Origin: Istiophorus platypterus
Lineage: Eukaryota > Chordata > Actinopteri > Istiophoriformes > Istiophoridae
Assembly (NCBI GenBank): GCA_016859345.1
Contig: CM029120.1
Location: 8,572,001-8,636,000 of the forward strand
Reading direction: 5' to 3'
DNA length: 64,000 bases
Numbering within the stretch: position 1 is the first letter of the stretch; each line of letters begins with the position of its first letter. The notes beneath the pieces are model-generated. The model saw only the letters and a program-made list of their open reading frames with translations, was not told where the DNA came from and made no database searches. A program made the translations under genes and the position numbers. Of this stretch, positions 48,601 through 59,525 are shown one piece after another.

Positions 48601-51600
48601 TCTTAGCTGCTCTCAGGATGGACCTCCAGCTCTTAACAATACAGTGTGGCTCCCAAAGACTACAGCACAAGAGTTTCAAGCCCTGCATTCACCTCTTTGA
48701 TAGCAGTTAGCTTGTCATCCACTTTAAACCTGCATTTAAACCTGTTGTGACTGGATACGATGGGGATGGAAGTTATGAGGAAAGCTGCAACCAAGATGAA
48801 CTGAAAGATACGAGAGCTGTTGTGTAGAACTGAAGGGAACTGCAGTGTGATGGACGATAGATGATACATAATACATTTATATAAAACGTGTGTAGCATTA
48901 GTGTAGCTTAAAACTGTTCAGTATCACTTTTTTTTTTTTTTTTGGCTTAAATTTGTGGTTTCCTTTTGACACTTTTTCATATTTACCTTCCCCCAGGTGA
49001 TTTTTTTTTTTAGTTGTTTGTTTGATTTTTGTCTGTTGGCTAGCAGGACGTCCCAAAAACGTACTGAAATGCGATTTTTTTTTTACGTTGATATTACACT
49101 TTTTTAAAGAGAGGGCATTGTTGCATAGTAACTTTTTTTTTTTTTTTTTTTGCCCTGAAAAGTTACGTCTACAGTAGGTGGACAAGAAAGAATATAATCT
49201 GAGACTTGGTGTTCGGTGGAGGCCAATGTCCAGATATCGAGGTTTTGACCATGTCATTGTATTGTTTTAACTTCATACTTTCTCTTGCAGTGCAGTGATT
49301 GTTGGGTACGTGTTGCTCATAAAAAGCAGAAGTCAGACTGTCTATCTGCTCCTCCTTGCAGCGGCTCTGCCCTCGGCCATCTTGACGCTGAGGTTCAGCC
49401 CTTACCACAGAGGGATCTACTGCGATGACAAGAGCATCAGCTATCCATACAGGAGAGACACCATCTCCCACGGGGCCATGGCTGCAGTCACCATCACCTG
49501 CTCCATAGTCATCGTGAGTCAATAATAGTGGTTACACTCAAATATTGAAAAATAAATAAATAAATTTAAAAAATCCACGTTTTGTTTTTGTTCTGTTTTT
49601 TTCACGTAATCTGAAAACCCTTCGTCAAATCTCTTCCCGACCCAGATCACCACTGGAGAGGCCTATCTGGTGCACACCAAACGTCTCCACTCCAACTCCC
49701 AGTTCAACCAGTACCTGTCCGCTCTCTACAAGGTGGTGGGCACCTTCCTTTTCGGAGCAGCCGTCAGCCAGTCGCTGACCGACCTGGCAAAGTTCACCAT
49801 AGGTCGTCCCCGTCCCAACTTCTTAGCCGTGTGCGCCCCGGTCAGCTGTAACGGATACGTGCTGCACATCAACTGTACTGGCAACCTGCGCAACGTGACT
49901 GAATCCAGGTGGGCTCACTCAACACTACACCGCCCTCGGGGGGCTTTATTATGTGGTAGCTCAACCCTGTGAAGGTTGACTACTTTTGGATTCAAGTTGC
50001 TACTTGAAGTGATTTAAAATCTTTAACTATTTAAGAGAGATTTTCTCTCTTCATGCATAAGTTTGACCTGAAAAAATCTTGTTCTTGGCAGGATAAAAAA
50101 GAACAAAAAAAACCCAGCATATATTATTAATATAGACTATTTAATTGTTTTATTTCTTTGTCATCATTTAAGAGCTCTAAAGTTGCAAGTTCCCAGAGCC
50201 TAAGTTGATACTTGCCAACTTCTGTTGATCCTCAGTCTAAAACACAAATATATTTAATTTACAATTACAAAGCTTAACTTTTATAACCATCAAATGATCT
50301 GGTGTTTGTTCAGAAATTTAAAAGCAAACAAAAAAAAAAATCTGTGATATTAGGAAATAATTGTTTATTTAGTTGGCAAAATGTTTATCCTAAATTACCC
50401 AAAGATATGTTTTAAAATTGCTTATTTTTTCTGATGTTGATGCCCAAAATCATTGAGTCTACAGCCTCAACTTATCAGACAATTGAGTAATTGGATCAGG
50501 GATAGTTTTTTTTGACTCATTAAGTCAAAAGGCTTTACATGCATTAAAGTGCAGGTGGAGAATAAACTGATAAATGAGGCAGAATCTCTTCCTCACTCTG
50601 AATTATCATATTCCGTGTGAATCAATGGAAAGCGTGTGTGGATTTTCTACATTAATGGTGTCCTGTCGCCGTTCTGCTCCTCAGGTTGTCGTTCTACTCC
50701 GGCCACTCGTCCTTCGGGATGTACTGCATGCTCTTTCTGTCGGTGAGTGCATTGTCATCGCATGAGACATTCTGAAGCTGTGAAATGTCTGTTTACCAAA
50801 AACAGCAGCCGCTGAATCAAAGCAAGAGGCGGTGGTCGACACGGACGCACGGCTGAAATGTAAAAACATCATTGTTGTAATGCTACACACTATACAATGG
50901 GCGGAAGATGACAGACTCAGCGGTTAAATCCCTGTTGGGTTGTAATGAGGTGAAATACTGAAAGTCTAGACAAGCTCCTGAAGCAGGATTACGTTGGCAG
51001 CCACCTCAAGGAATTGGTCAAATATTATGCATTAAAACAAGAATTTATATTCTTATGGCCTTTTGTATAAATGGATACAAAAAACACATTTTCTTGTCAA
51101 TATAAACAAAAGCAGTGGGGATAAGTATACAACATTTTGTTATTATATTACAGTGATCTAACTTTACCACTTTATTACCCTTCAATTAGAACTTATTTTG
51201 TTTTTTATTTAAGGATAAATTATTTTTTTTGGCTAATGTGAGGGGTCAGGGCTTCACTTCGGCTGCATAAATGTAAAGAAACAAATTTTGTGTTTCATAG
51301 TTTTTTGTACATTCTTTTACAACTGTTCATTTGGCCAACTCCTCTCCAATTAAATGGAATTTCCATCTATCCATGAAGGTTACAAACACACAAGTTAAGA
51401 TTTATTTACCAGCAGTTTTAAAATATTTTACTTTGTGTGTGTGTGCGTACAGCTCTACATCCAGGCTCGGATGCAGGGGAAGTGGAGCCGACTGGTTAGA
51501 CCTACCATCCAGTTCTTCTTGCTGGCGTTTGCTTTGTATGTGGGATATACACGCGTTTCTGACTACAAGCATCACTGGAGCGACGTCCTGGTGGGGCTGC

Positions 51601-52551
51601 TGCAGGGAGCTCTCATTGCTGTGCTCACTGTGAGTTTAACTGTGTTTTTCTTTGTCATTTGTATAAAAAAAATAGCTTTAAAACAAACAAACAATCTGAA
51701 CCTATTTGTGTGAAGGTCAGACTGCACATCCTTTTATTTATCTCAAGGCTTTAAAGTGTGGAAGAAGAAGGTATATTTCCTTGTTTTGACATCTATGACT
51801 TGTCACTAAAAGAGGTCTGAAAGGTCGGTAAATATAGCAACAAAGGCTAAGTAGGCAACACTAACTGATATACACCCCTGCTGACGCAATTGAAACCATT
51901 TTGAAAAGAACAACGACCAGCTCGGGGGACTTCACCACTCGGCCGCCCAGCCAAAATCGAATTACAATACAAAAGCCATATTTTCAGGGCTACAACCGTA
52001 ATTATTTGTGTTCAACTTCATTCTGTGATACAATGAGGCTATTTTTTGCACTTTTGTTGTATTGAAGAACTTTTATGTTGAAAGAAAAATATTAGCACCA
52101 ACTTTTAATGCAATCTACACAACAACACTGCAAACTAAACAGTCCAAAATTACTGCAGCACTGAATGGGCACCTGACAATGGCACCAAAATTTTAAAGCA
52201 ATAGGTTTCAGGGGTATAACATGTAATTGTAGTGGCCCTAGTTTGACTCTGGCAAGGGACTTTCATTGTGTTTGTCCTCATGTCTTGCTCCAGACTCAGC
52301 TAATGAATTAAGGCAAAAACAAAGTTCAGCAAAAGTAGTATTTATTACGCTACTTATGTATCGGAATTAGTTTACAAACTCACATTAAAATTTTTTTTTT
52401 TCTTGTTTTGTTCTAGGTCCGATATGTGTCAGACTTCTTTAAGCAGCGACCCCCGCCCTGCACGCGACCAGACACAGCAGAGATTGAACACCTTGAACGT
52501 AAACCGAGCCCACAGCCTCCCGACTCACAGCACGGAAACCACTACAACTAA
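36165..52551 (+). CDS. plpp2: Phospholipid phosphatase 2 (lipid phosphate phosphohydrolase, PAP2 family)
   Basis: Six-span membrane enzyme that dephosphorylates phosphatidate, lysophosphatidate and related lipid phosphates on the outer or luminal face. Exons: 36165-36225, 49362-49513, 49646-49908, 50685-50742, 51453-51629 and 52417-52551. Phases agree and give 281 aa; human PLPP2 is 288 aa. Catalytic motifs are complete: C1 KFTIGRPRP (K120, R127, P128), C2 YSGHS (S164-H166) and C3 TRVSDYKHHWSD (R212, H218, D222). The loop between C1 and C2 has N-glycosylation sites NCT and NVT. Exon 1 encodes the first helix LILIVVDILCVFV. PLPP2 is favoured over PLPP1/3 by ALPSAILTL at the exon 2 start and by synteny with THEG. 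Intron 1 is 13.1 kb, while the others are at most 1 kb. Confidence 0.95.
37189..37276 (+). repeat. (GT)n microsatellite
   Basis: About 88 bp of GT dinucleotides broken by short G runs. It produces spurious Cys/Val-rich frames on plus and Thr/His-rich frames on minus. Confidence 0.9.
37609..37692 (+). repeat. GTGTGTGAGTGA / GT compound microsatellite
   Basis: Three copies of a TGTGTGAGTGAG-like 12-mer followed by GT repeats with TTTG interruptions. Confidence 0.85.
38256..38402 (+). repeat. (GATA)n microsatellite with AT-rich palindromic flank
   Basis: A perfect run of GATA/TAGA units from about 38341 to 38400 is preceded by about 85 bp of mixed ATAT/AGAT/CTAT words that form near-palindromes. 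Confidence 0.9.
38500..38840 (-). repeat. Teleost interspersed repeat, family B copy 2 (inverted)
   Basis: In reverse orientation it shows family B landmarks such as CAGCTTCTCAGATG, TTTTTCTTGTCT, AACTGTTGGTCAGACCAAAC and ATTAACTAAGAAAAATAATC. Non-coding, within plpp2 intron 1. Confidence 0.55.
39803..39877 (+). repeat. (TG)n-(AG)n microsatellite
   Basis: About 63 bp of TG repeats passing into a short AG tract. Non-coding. Confidence 0.9.
40035..40099 (+). repeat. (CA)n microsatellite
   Basis: About 65 bp of nearly uninterrupted CA, 160 bp from the TG tract at 39803. The two are therefore inverted copies of one dinucleotide and could pair. Confidence 0.9.
40490..40640 (+). repeat. Teleost interspersed repeat, family A copy 3
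   Basis: GTTAGATGAAAAGATCGATG, then TAAACATGAAGTTACAG, then five GCTTA/TTAGC units (40564-40589) and AGTCTGGCTC. This is the standard family A order. The TTAGC expansion is local to this copy. Confidence 0.55.
40921..40970 (+). repeat. (CA)n microsatellite
   Basis: About 50 bp of CA with one CCC interruption, followed 120 bp later by a degenerate GT-rich tract (41066-41140). Confidence 0.9.
42587..42613 (+). repeat. (TA)n microsatellite
   Basis: About 27 bp of alternating TA after an A-rich run. Non-coding. Confidence 0.85.
43979..44058 (+). repeat. (GGGA)n/(GGAA)n polypurine tract
   Basis: About 80 bases of purine only on the plus strand, apart from a single C near 44021 and a T near 44055: GGGA units, then GGAA, then AAGA. 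Mirror-symmetric stretches could form triplex DNA. The open frame on the minus strand is a by-product. Confidence 0.85.
44320..44475 (+). repeat. Teleost interspersed repeat, family A copy 4
   Basis: Starts AACTATTCCTTTAAACACAT, then TTGGGAAAAACACTCATTC and ACTTTCTTTCCGAGCATGAG, the 5' part of the family A consensus order. Confidence 0.5.
45840..46010. promoter_or_regulatory. Candidate intronic enhancer (clustered TF words) in plpp2 intron 1
   Basis: Non-repetitive block with a forkhead word ATAAACA (45856-45862) overlapping a SOX word AACAATGG (45859-45866). It also has a nuclear-receptor half-site TGACCT (45903-45908), a homeodomain TAATTA (45959-45964) overlapping GATA-type AGATAA (45965-45970), and another TAAT near 45979. 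This density and lack of repeats resemble vertebrate conserved non-coding elements. Conservation itself cannot be seen here. Confidence 0.35.
47095..47450 (+). repeat. Teleost interspersed repeat, family C
   Basis: Recognised by AGTTTATTTGTGTAGAATAT, CACAAAGGCAATTCAAAGGG, then GAGGGTTCATAGTGAAAGAC, TATATTTTGGTCCCAAGGC and GAGATTTATAGACAAGCAGC, ending in TTTTAAAATCTATTTTCTGA. The order is that of a repeat found beside many fish genes. Non-coding. Confidence 0.6.
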
Positions 52552-53299
52552 TCTGGATCTGTATGAGCACATTACTGAACTTGCCACAGCTACTCTTACT
52601 AACCCGGGCTAAAGTCTTTAACTGCAGCTCCAATACCATTGGACATGTTTTTTGCGGAGGAAGGGAAAAAAAAAAAACACACGCAAGCAAGTAACCACTA
52701 ATTCAGACTAGACCTTCACCTTTCCGAGACCTCACAATCATTTTACAGCTATGGAAATCCAGATTTCTACAACCTGATGGGGTAAAAGCTCCATTGTCTG
52801 TGTCGCTAAGTTTTGGTGTGTATGCTCAATCCCTATCTATTTGTGCTGTGTTTTTGTGCACATGGGAAAGCGTGTTCTGTTAGAAAGCGTGCAATGATGG
52901 TTATTTTTTTTATTTTTTATTTTTTTTATTCTGGTCCAAGGTTCTGAGCAAGTTTCAGATTTGTGGGGGAGAATTTATACTGCAAGTGTGACTGAAAAGT
53001 GAACAAAGACTGTTAAAAGATCTGTAAAAAGATCTGTAAAATTTCAAAAACACCGACCATTTATCTGTCCTTGAACGAGTGACAAAATGTTTTCTACTTT
53101 GTTATAGTCAGATAAGGCTGTTCTTTTTTTACCTACACTGGAGCAAGATTATATCTGCCTGTCCGGCATACCTTTGTCTATAGTTTAGTGTACTTTTTAC
53201 CGTTAGAAGGTATGCATTTATAACAATGGACTGCTTTAACTGCCCTTTACATACAGCATGTATAGTCCTAACATTTTTTATTTTGTTTAAAACTACTGT

Positions 53300-53305
53300 A
53301 ATAAA
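53300..53305 (+). terminator. Polyadenylation signal of plpp2
   Basis: AATAAA about 750 bp after the plpp2 stop codon, in AT-rich text typical of a 3'UTR. Confidence 0.55.
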
Positions 53306-53309
53306 TTGT

Positions 53310-54990
53310 GTAGCTTTTAAGAATGTATTAGCACTACTTTATGGTGACGTTACAGTGAGACTTTGAACATTTAACATTGTTTTGGATGTTTTTCTTCTTT
53401 TATGGAGACAAACATTAGCTAAATGATTTGAAAACAATGGCCAAGGACAAACAGAGAAGTTACTGGGTTTTCATCCCATAAACTTTTTGTTTGTTTTCTT
53501 GAACCTCAAGTGTGACATGCACTGAATATATAGTCATGGACCCCTTCCTCCCCTCTTTATAACATGTGTAACCCATTTTGAAACTGCATATAATGCAACT
53601 GTTTCTTTACTCCAGCCTGTCAGTGGTTTTGTGTAGTTTCTGCATAAATAAGCCAGCATGTCATCTATGTGTTTTTCAATTGCCTGGAAAAAAAAGAAAC
53701 ACAAAGGAGGGATTTGTGGTGATTTGTGAGTAAGGGAATATTTTTGAGGGCCCCCCCCCTTTTTCATCAAGCTGTTGGTTGCTGTTGGCTGTTGGTGAAA
53801 TAACGCACAACACACTGACATGTTGGTTCACGTCTGGACCTGTTGTTGACAATTGTTGGATTCCTCAGAGCCACATCAGAGGTGGTTTACCAAAAAACAG
53901 CTCTCACACAAGGTAGTGAGAGGAGGGGGGGGGTGCAGAACCATGCCAAGACCTGCTTTCGAAAGGGTCAGTTTATCCAATTGACCAATTCTGTCAACTG
54001 CAATGACTCTCGTAACAAAACCTGTATTGGTCTCAAATATCAAGTTTCGGTTGGGCTGTCAATCTCGATGTGGGTATTTTTCTTTGGAAACGCAGTACTT
54101 TTACCAAAGAAATACGCCCTGTGAAAGCTGTTTACGACATGTTCTGGAGATTGTCCAGAGGAAAGGGAGGACACTGAAAAGAGGGCTGATAAGTTTTTGC
54201 TATTAAGTGTTCCAATGCTACCAACACCACCAACCAAACTCCATTCACCAATTGTTCTGGGGTGTCAACAGAAATGGCAGAAATCTCAGAAAGTCAGAAT
54301 ATACCCTTTGTTGGTAATCTTGGTGACCTAATTATTTAAACCTGCTTTAAATCTATAGTTTTTCTTCTTTGCAACAAGCTTTAAACACAATACGGACATC
54401 CTCACCATATAAAGTGCTGATGAATTTGGGTCCAATAACCCTCCTGCTTTTATCTCCATTTTGTCAACTCCTAAGGTAAATGGCTAGTTCTTTAGCCACT
54501 AAATGCTCCATTATGTTCACCAACTAGCTGTTAAGCGTGTCTGTCCGCTGCTTTTTGCTGGGCAGGTGACACACGGTCGAATTTTAGAGCTTTTTCTGCT
54601 GGAAACGAGGATTAGAGTGAGCCAAAACAAAGAGCTGAAGGACACTCTTTAAAACTCACAAGGTTGTGGTTATGTGGTGACTGATCCTGAGAGTGGTTAT
54701 TAAGAATTGGGGGGGGGGGGGGGCTCTTATTACACTGACTCATGTATCAAATTATATCCTCAAAAACTGACTTGCATCTGAGTCAACTGGGATTACCAAA
54801 CCTCATACCACAAACTATTTCACAAAGCTGCAGGGGAGTCGATCAGGCCGAACATTTTAATCAGGCTCCCAAATGCTACATCTGACCTCCGGGCTCCAGG
54901 GCCGAGGTGATTTTTGACGTTTTTTTTATGTTCCCGTTTTGTCCTTCAGATTAGTATTTCCCGCACGCAAAGACACATGACCACTCTCAA
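53310..54990. other. Convergent spacer between plpp2 and tle5
   Basis: Separates the 3' ends of the convergent genes plpp2 and tle5. It has a C run near 53752 and a G run of about 16 at 54708-54723. No exon is supported. The short open frames on both strands lack any family resemblance. Confidence 0.5.
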
Positions 54991-54998
54991 TCACGTCT

Positions 54999-55004
54999 TT
55001 TATT
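54999..55004 (-). terminator. Polyadenylation signal of tle5
   Basis: AATAAA on the minus strand, about 2.8 kb beyond the tle5 stop codon. It would give a long 3'UTR covering 54980-57827, a stretch in which I see no other gene. Nearer signals may also be used. Confidence 0.4.
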
Positions 55005-57827
55005 TGTAAGGCACCAGAGTAGCTTCCTTACTGCTAAAAGGTTGGTTCATTCTCATAAGAGTACACAGTTGAGGTTTACTTTTTTTTTTTTTTTTTTTGC
55101 CCCAAGTATTTTTAAAATGAGACTGTGTTCATAAACACATTAAACTGTTTTTTTGTTTGCACAAAAAAAAAAGGATAAAACATTTACAAACCTAGAAAAC
55201 AATGTTAAGTGTTACTGCCTACTGAGAGAATGGGAGAGAAAAAACAGGAAAAAAAACATCATGGTATACAACATTGTGCCTCTTACTGTAGGCTTGTAAT
55301 GCACACATACAACACTTACGTCTTCCATGATACACACAAGTTAAAAAGCAGCTTTGAAACATACAAAAATGCTTTAAAAAATATGTATATTGATATATTC
55401 ATATGTATACAAATTGGCCCGTCACAGCAAAAACAAACACACATACCATTCATATGTCTGAGTTTTGCCAAAGGAGGTTTTCTACAAAGATGGACGTCAG
55501 TATAAAGAGTGCAAATGACTAACTGATCTGTTCTTGCACTCGTTATATTAAAGTCAAATCTCCGGGGAAGGGAACCCTGCAGCTCCCCAACACTAGCACA
55601 GACAGGAAGAAGAAAATCAAAAGAGCACTGTGCCACAACTGAAGTGCTTTTCAAATTAAAAATACAGAGAGAGAGGTTTTTAAGCGACGATCTTGGACGT
55701 GCTTGGACATTAAAACTGTGGGTTGTCAAAGCTCTGGAAAGCGCTCACATTACGGGGGAATGACAGCAAACACCTGCAGTGTACCGGGGCTCGGCCCACA
55801 GTCAGAAAAAAAAAAAAAAAAAAGACAAGAAGAGAACAGCTGTGACAATAATGTGAACACAACAGTGTGGCCTGGACTCTTTAGATGGTTAGAGGAAGTC
55901 AGGCTTGCGTCTTCCATCTAATGACCAAAACCAGAGCGCTGCCGCCCTCTGCTGCCTAAAACATTAACTTTCCTGTTCCTCAAACTTATATCGTGTCCCA
56001 ATTTGAAGCGGCAGTCTGGTCCGATTATCAGGCTATAGTCACCCTGAAAAAGTGACAAGATTCTATATATTAAAAAGTAAGAAATATTTGGATAAAAAAT
56101 GTTGCTCTTTCCACGTCAAGTTTCGCTGGCAGTGGCTGTTCAGAGTTGCCAATAGACATCCGTCGGCACACATCAAATGTCGTTTCCTGTTCGTAAAAAA
56201 CTGCATTTAATTTCTACAAGTATACTATCCACATAAGTAGATAGCATATAGTTTCTAAAATTGGTATTTGGTATTGATTTTGGCTACAGCTTTTGTCTGA
56301 AAATGATCTGAATATAAAAAACAGGTTGGTTTTTCATGCAAGAGACCCAAGAAATTAGTCTCCAGCTCCAATTCTGGTTGTAATTACTTTTTTAATTTTT
56401 TTTTTTTTCTGAGGGAACACAGGTTTGCTTAAAGAGCCTTACAGAGCTTTAGAAACTCACCCAGGACAAATTCTTCATCAAAACTATGGGAAAATTATTT
56501 TTTTTTTAAAAGAAAAAAAGAAAAAAAAAAAAAGGGACGATTCTCCCCTCATAGTCACACACAAGACACGAAAAAGATAGGTGGTTGATACAGTCTCAGT
56601 ATGAACTGAAGTGCTCTTCTAACTTACAGAAATACAGTGGTCTGTTGGTTTCGACCATCTGGTTCAAAAGTTTAGATCCTGTTCAAGTTTGTCTAAGAGT
56701 GAAGCAGAGAGGGGCTCATGGTGGGGGGAGCAAAAGGTGCTTCGAAGAAAAAAGAAAAAAGTTAAATTAAGCAAGTGTTTTCTTCTTTCCAATCACATTC
56801 ACTCGAGCACACACAGACAATATAGACTAATTATAGCCCGTCTTTAACTTTAACACGAAAAACATGTCAAAATAAAGTCAAATTTTTTTTTTTTCAGAGC
56901 GTATTTCTTGTCATTTAAAGACGAGTCATGGTCCATGCCATGTAGCGCGTGTAGCAGCAGCAGCAGCTAGGCCTATGAAACACAAATTAACCCCCAAGCA
57001 GGGTATACTACGTTTTGTACAAACTATAGGGTTTTTAATGGAATAAAATCCCATTTTTGGGGACTGAGGTACACAGCTAAGGTAAATGCATCCAGTGGTT
57101 GGTCATATGAAAACAGATGGTTTAGGTTTTGAAGGGTCTGAATGCACCTGATAAGTGAAAGGTCCCTTTAAAACATCCCATTTAACATCCGATTAAGGTT
57201 TGATTTGGCTGCAAGTACATCATTGCACAATATCACTGTCCAAACAAAGCTCCAGTTTACATTTTTGGAAAGTGGTGATATTGAGCTATTGTACGTCATG
57301 CGAGGAGGGAAAGGAGCAGACAGCGGCCAGTAAGAAACAATCGGAGGGACTAAAAAAAAAAAAAAAAAAAAAAAACATTGAATAGAGATCTGATAACAAC
57401 AAGAAGTAAGAAAAATAAACCTGTGAGAGGCAGATCCATGTAAGGGAGACTGCTGTTAGCTTTCATCCTCAGCTCTCTCTCCAAATGAGAAAACATTTAT
57501 CTCGGTTAAGCCTAACAACTGTGGCTCACACTAAAAATAAAAAGCATATATTTAAAGTCTAGAAGCCTGATCTGAGTCTATTACCACTAAAGCATAAGGA
57601 CTCTCACTCTCAGCCATTCAGCAGTTTCATTCTCTACACATCCAAAAGCTTCAACTCCGTCCTCTCTGCTTGTCACCATCCCTGCAGTTACTCTTCTACA
57701 TTAACACTCAGCAGACAGGAAGCCAGACTTACATCAATCTCCATTTACAGTTACAGTTTCACCTCTCTTTTTTTTCGACACTTCACCCTGTGACGCCCCC
57801 CAACCAAACCTCCTCGCTGTGTCGGCA

Positions 57828-59480
57828 CTAGTCTGACTTGTCCCCGTCCTCTCCTCTGGGCGCTCTCTCTGCGGCGTCCCGGGCTTTGTCTTCCTTCACC
57901 ACCTGGGCCTGGCCGTGAGAGTAGTTGGCCAGGATGGAGGAGAGGGAGAGCAGGCCAGAGCTGGAGGAGACAGCGGGCAGGCTGGGAGGGGTGAGTCCCA
58001 GGGGCAGCGGGGTCACGGGCAAGGCCAGGCCCTGGAGCTGGGACAGGTGCTGCACCTGGAGCTGTTGCTGAAAACACAAAAATGGTAAAGACGCAGTGGG
58101 TTCATATTAGTCATGTTTTCAACCGCTTTATGTTTGGCTGTGGTAACTTTGTGGCCCTAGTTTAATCTTTTAATGTCTTGCTAAATTTTGTCTCTGTATT
58201 TTTCTAGGAGGGTATATTAGCAGAAGGAATTACAACTTCACATACTTGGAAGAAGAAGAAGGGGCATAAATTAATGAAAGAAAAGTAGAAAAAAAAAGTT
58301 TTTCTGTATGTACATAGAGACAAAGTCAACACATGTGACAAAGCTCACCCGTATGATAGAGTTCATCTCAGGAGGTGTGACCTGCTTGGCTCTCTCTATG
58401 GCACCCATCACTTGCTGCTGATGCTGGAACAAAGAATCAATGCATGACTAGCTAGATATTTATATGATTAGAATAATAAACAGCTGGCAGAGACTCTTAG
58501 ACAAACACGGCCATGAAATGTCAGTGTCACTACCTCCTGTGACAGGTAAGGCAGCACCTGAGCACAGATCCCATTCAGTCGTTTCACTATTTCCGCCTGC
58601 AGGGAAAAAAAAAAAAAAGTTAGATCAGATATATAAAAGATCATAAAAGAAAAATGCATTATAAGGGAGGGTGAGGGTTATTACCTGTTTGTGCATTTCA
58701 ATATTCAGCCCGTAGGACATTTCATAGTACTACAATAAACAGGGAGAATGAGACAAAAGTTATAACAGACTGAAGTGTATCTACTCTAATGTTTTATAAG
58801 CATGAACACAAACTGCTGCTCTGTATGCAAGAACAATCCCTGCCCAGAAAGAAGAGAATACAGATATTTCAATTTATTATAAACAATTAGAGGTGTTATT
58901 TTTACAGTGATGATGAGATATCCAAATATGGGCAGTGTAGCTAGTAAAGTGTGTTAGTAAACTAATCACATGCATACACAAAACCAAATAAGGCTGCTTA
59001 TAGCAGTGGCGTGTGTGCTTAGCCAGTCTGAACACAGCAGAAGCAGGACAAGATGTGGTAGGAAATAGGAAACTAAAAACAGCTGTGGTAAAGACTTCAA
59101 CTCAGTAGATTTCAGGAAATCGGATTCAACTAATAAAAACGGGCCACATCGCACTGAAAGGGACAAACGCAGACTTACCATGATATAGTGACGTTGCATC
59201 TCTGACTTTTCAGAGGCCAGTTTATCACACTCCAACTTCAAACTGTTTAGAGAGAATATACAGAAACATCAGAGGACAGGTTTGAATGAATATATCCAAT
59301 TGAAAATATTCAACTGAATATCATCAGCTGGATTAAAAAAAAAGCATTAAAAGACAACACCTTTTATTTTTCTACCCACTTTGCCCAATACAGACACACG
59401 AGAGGTTTAGTTTAAATGCAGATCCTCATAATTTCCTGTAATGATGGTGTGTGATAATTATTGGGGCATTCCTTGGTTTA

Positions 59481-59525
<45 letters not shown>

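Larger units (their letters stand above)
36226..49361 (+). other. plpp2 intron 1 (13.1 kb): repeats, microsatellites, one enhancer-like block
   Basis: No exon of another gene is supported on either strand. The intron holds most of the window's microsatellites, family A and family B repeat copies, a further fish repeat at 47095-47450, and an unusually mixed-composition block at 45840-46010 with clustered transcription-factor words. Large first introns often hold enhancers. Confidence 0.6.

Noticed and set aside
48898..49257. Lys-rich frame on minus just upstream of plpp2 exon 2
   Set aside because: Generated by poly-T runs on the plus strand within the intron.
49295..49361. Possible upstream extension of plpp2 exon 2 (frame open from an ATG at 49295)
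   Set aside because: The CAG acceptor at 49359-49361 and the phase-1 donor of exon 1 give the family-conserved first helix followed by ALPSAILTL. The extension reads intron sequence.
53534..53821. 95-codon minus frame containing AIEKHIDDMLAYLCRNYTK between plpp2 and tle5
   Set aside because: The short peptide looks protein-like, but no splice-linked partner exons or known family were recognised. The frame runs through a C-run and ordinary spacer DNA. It was left uncalled.
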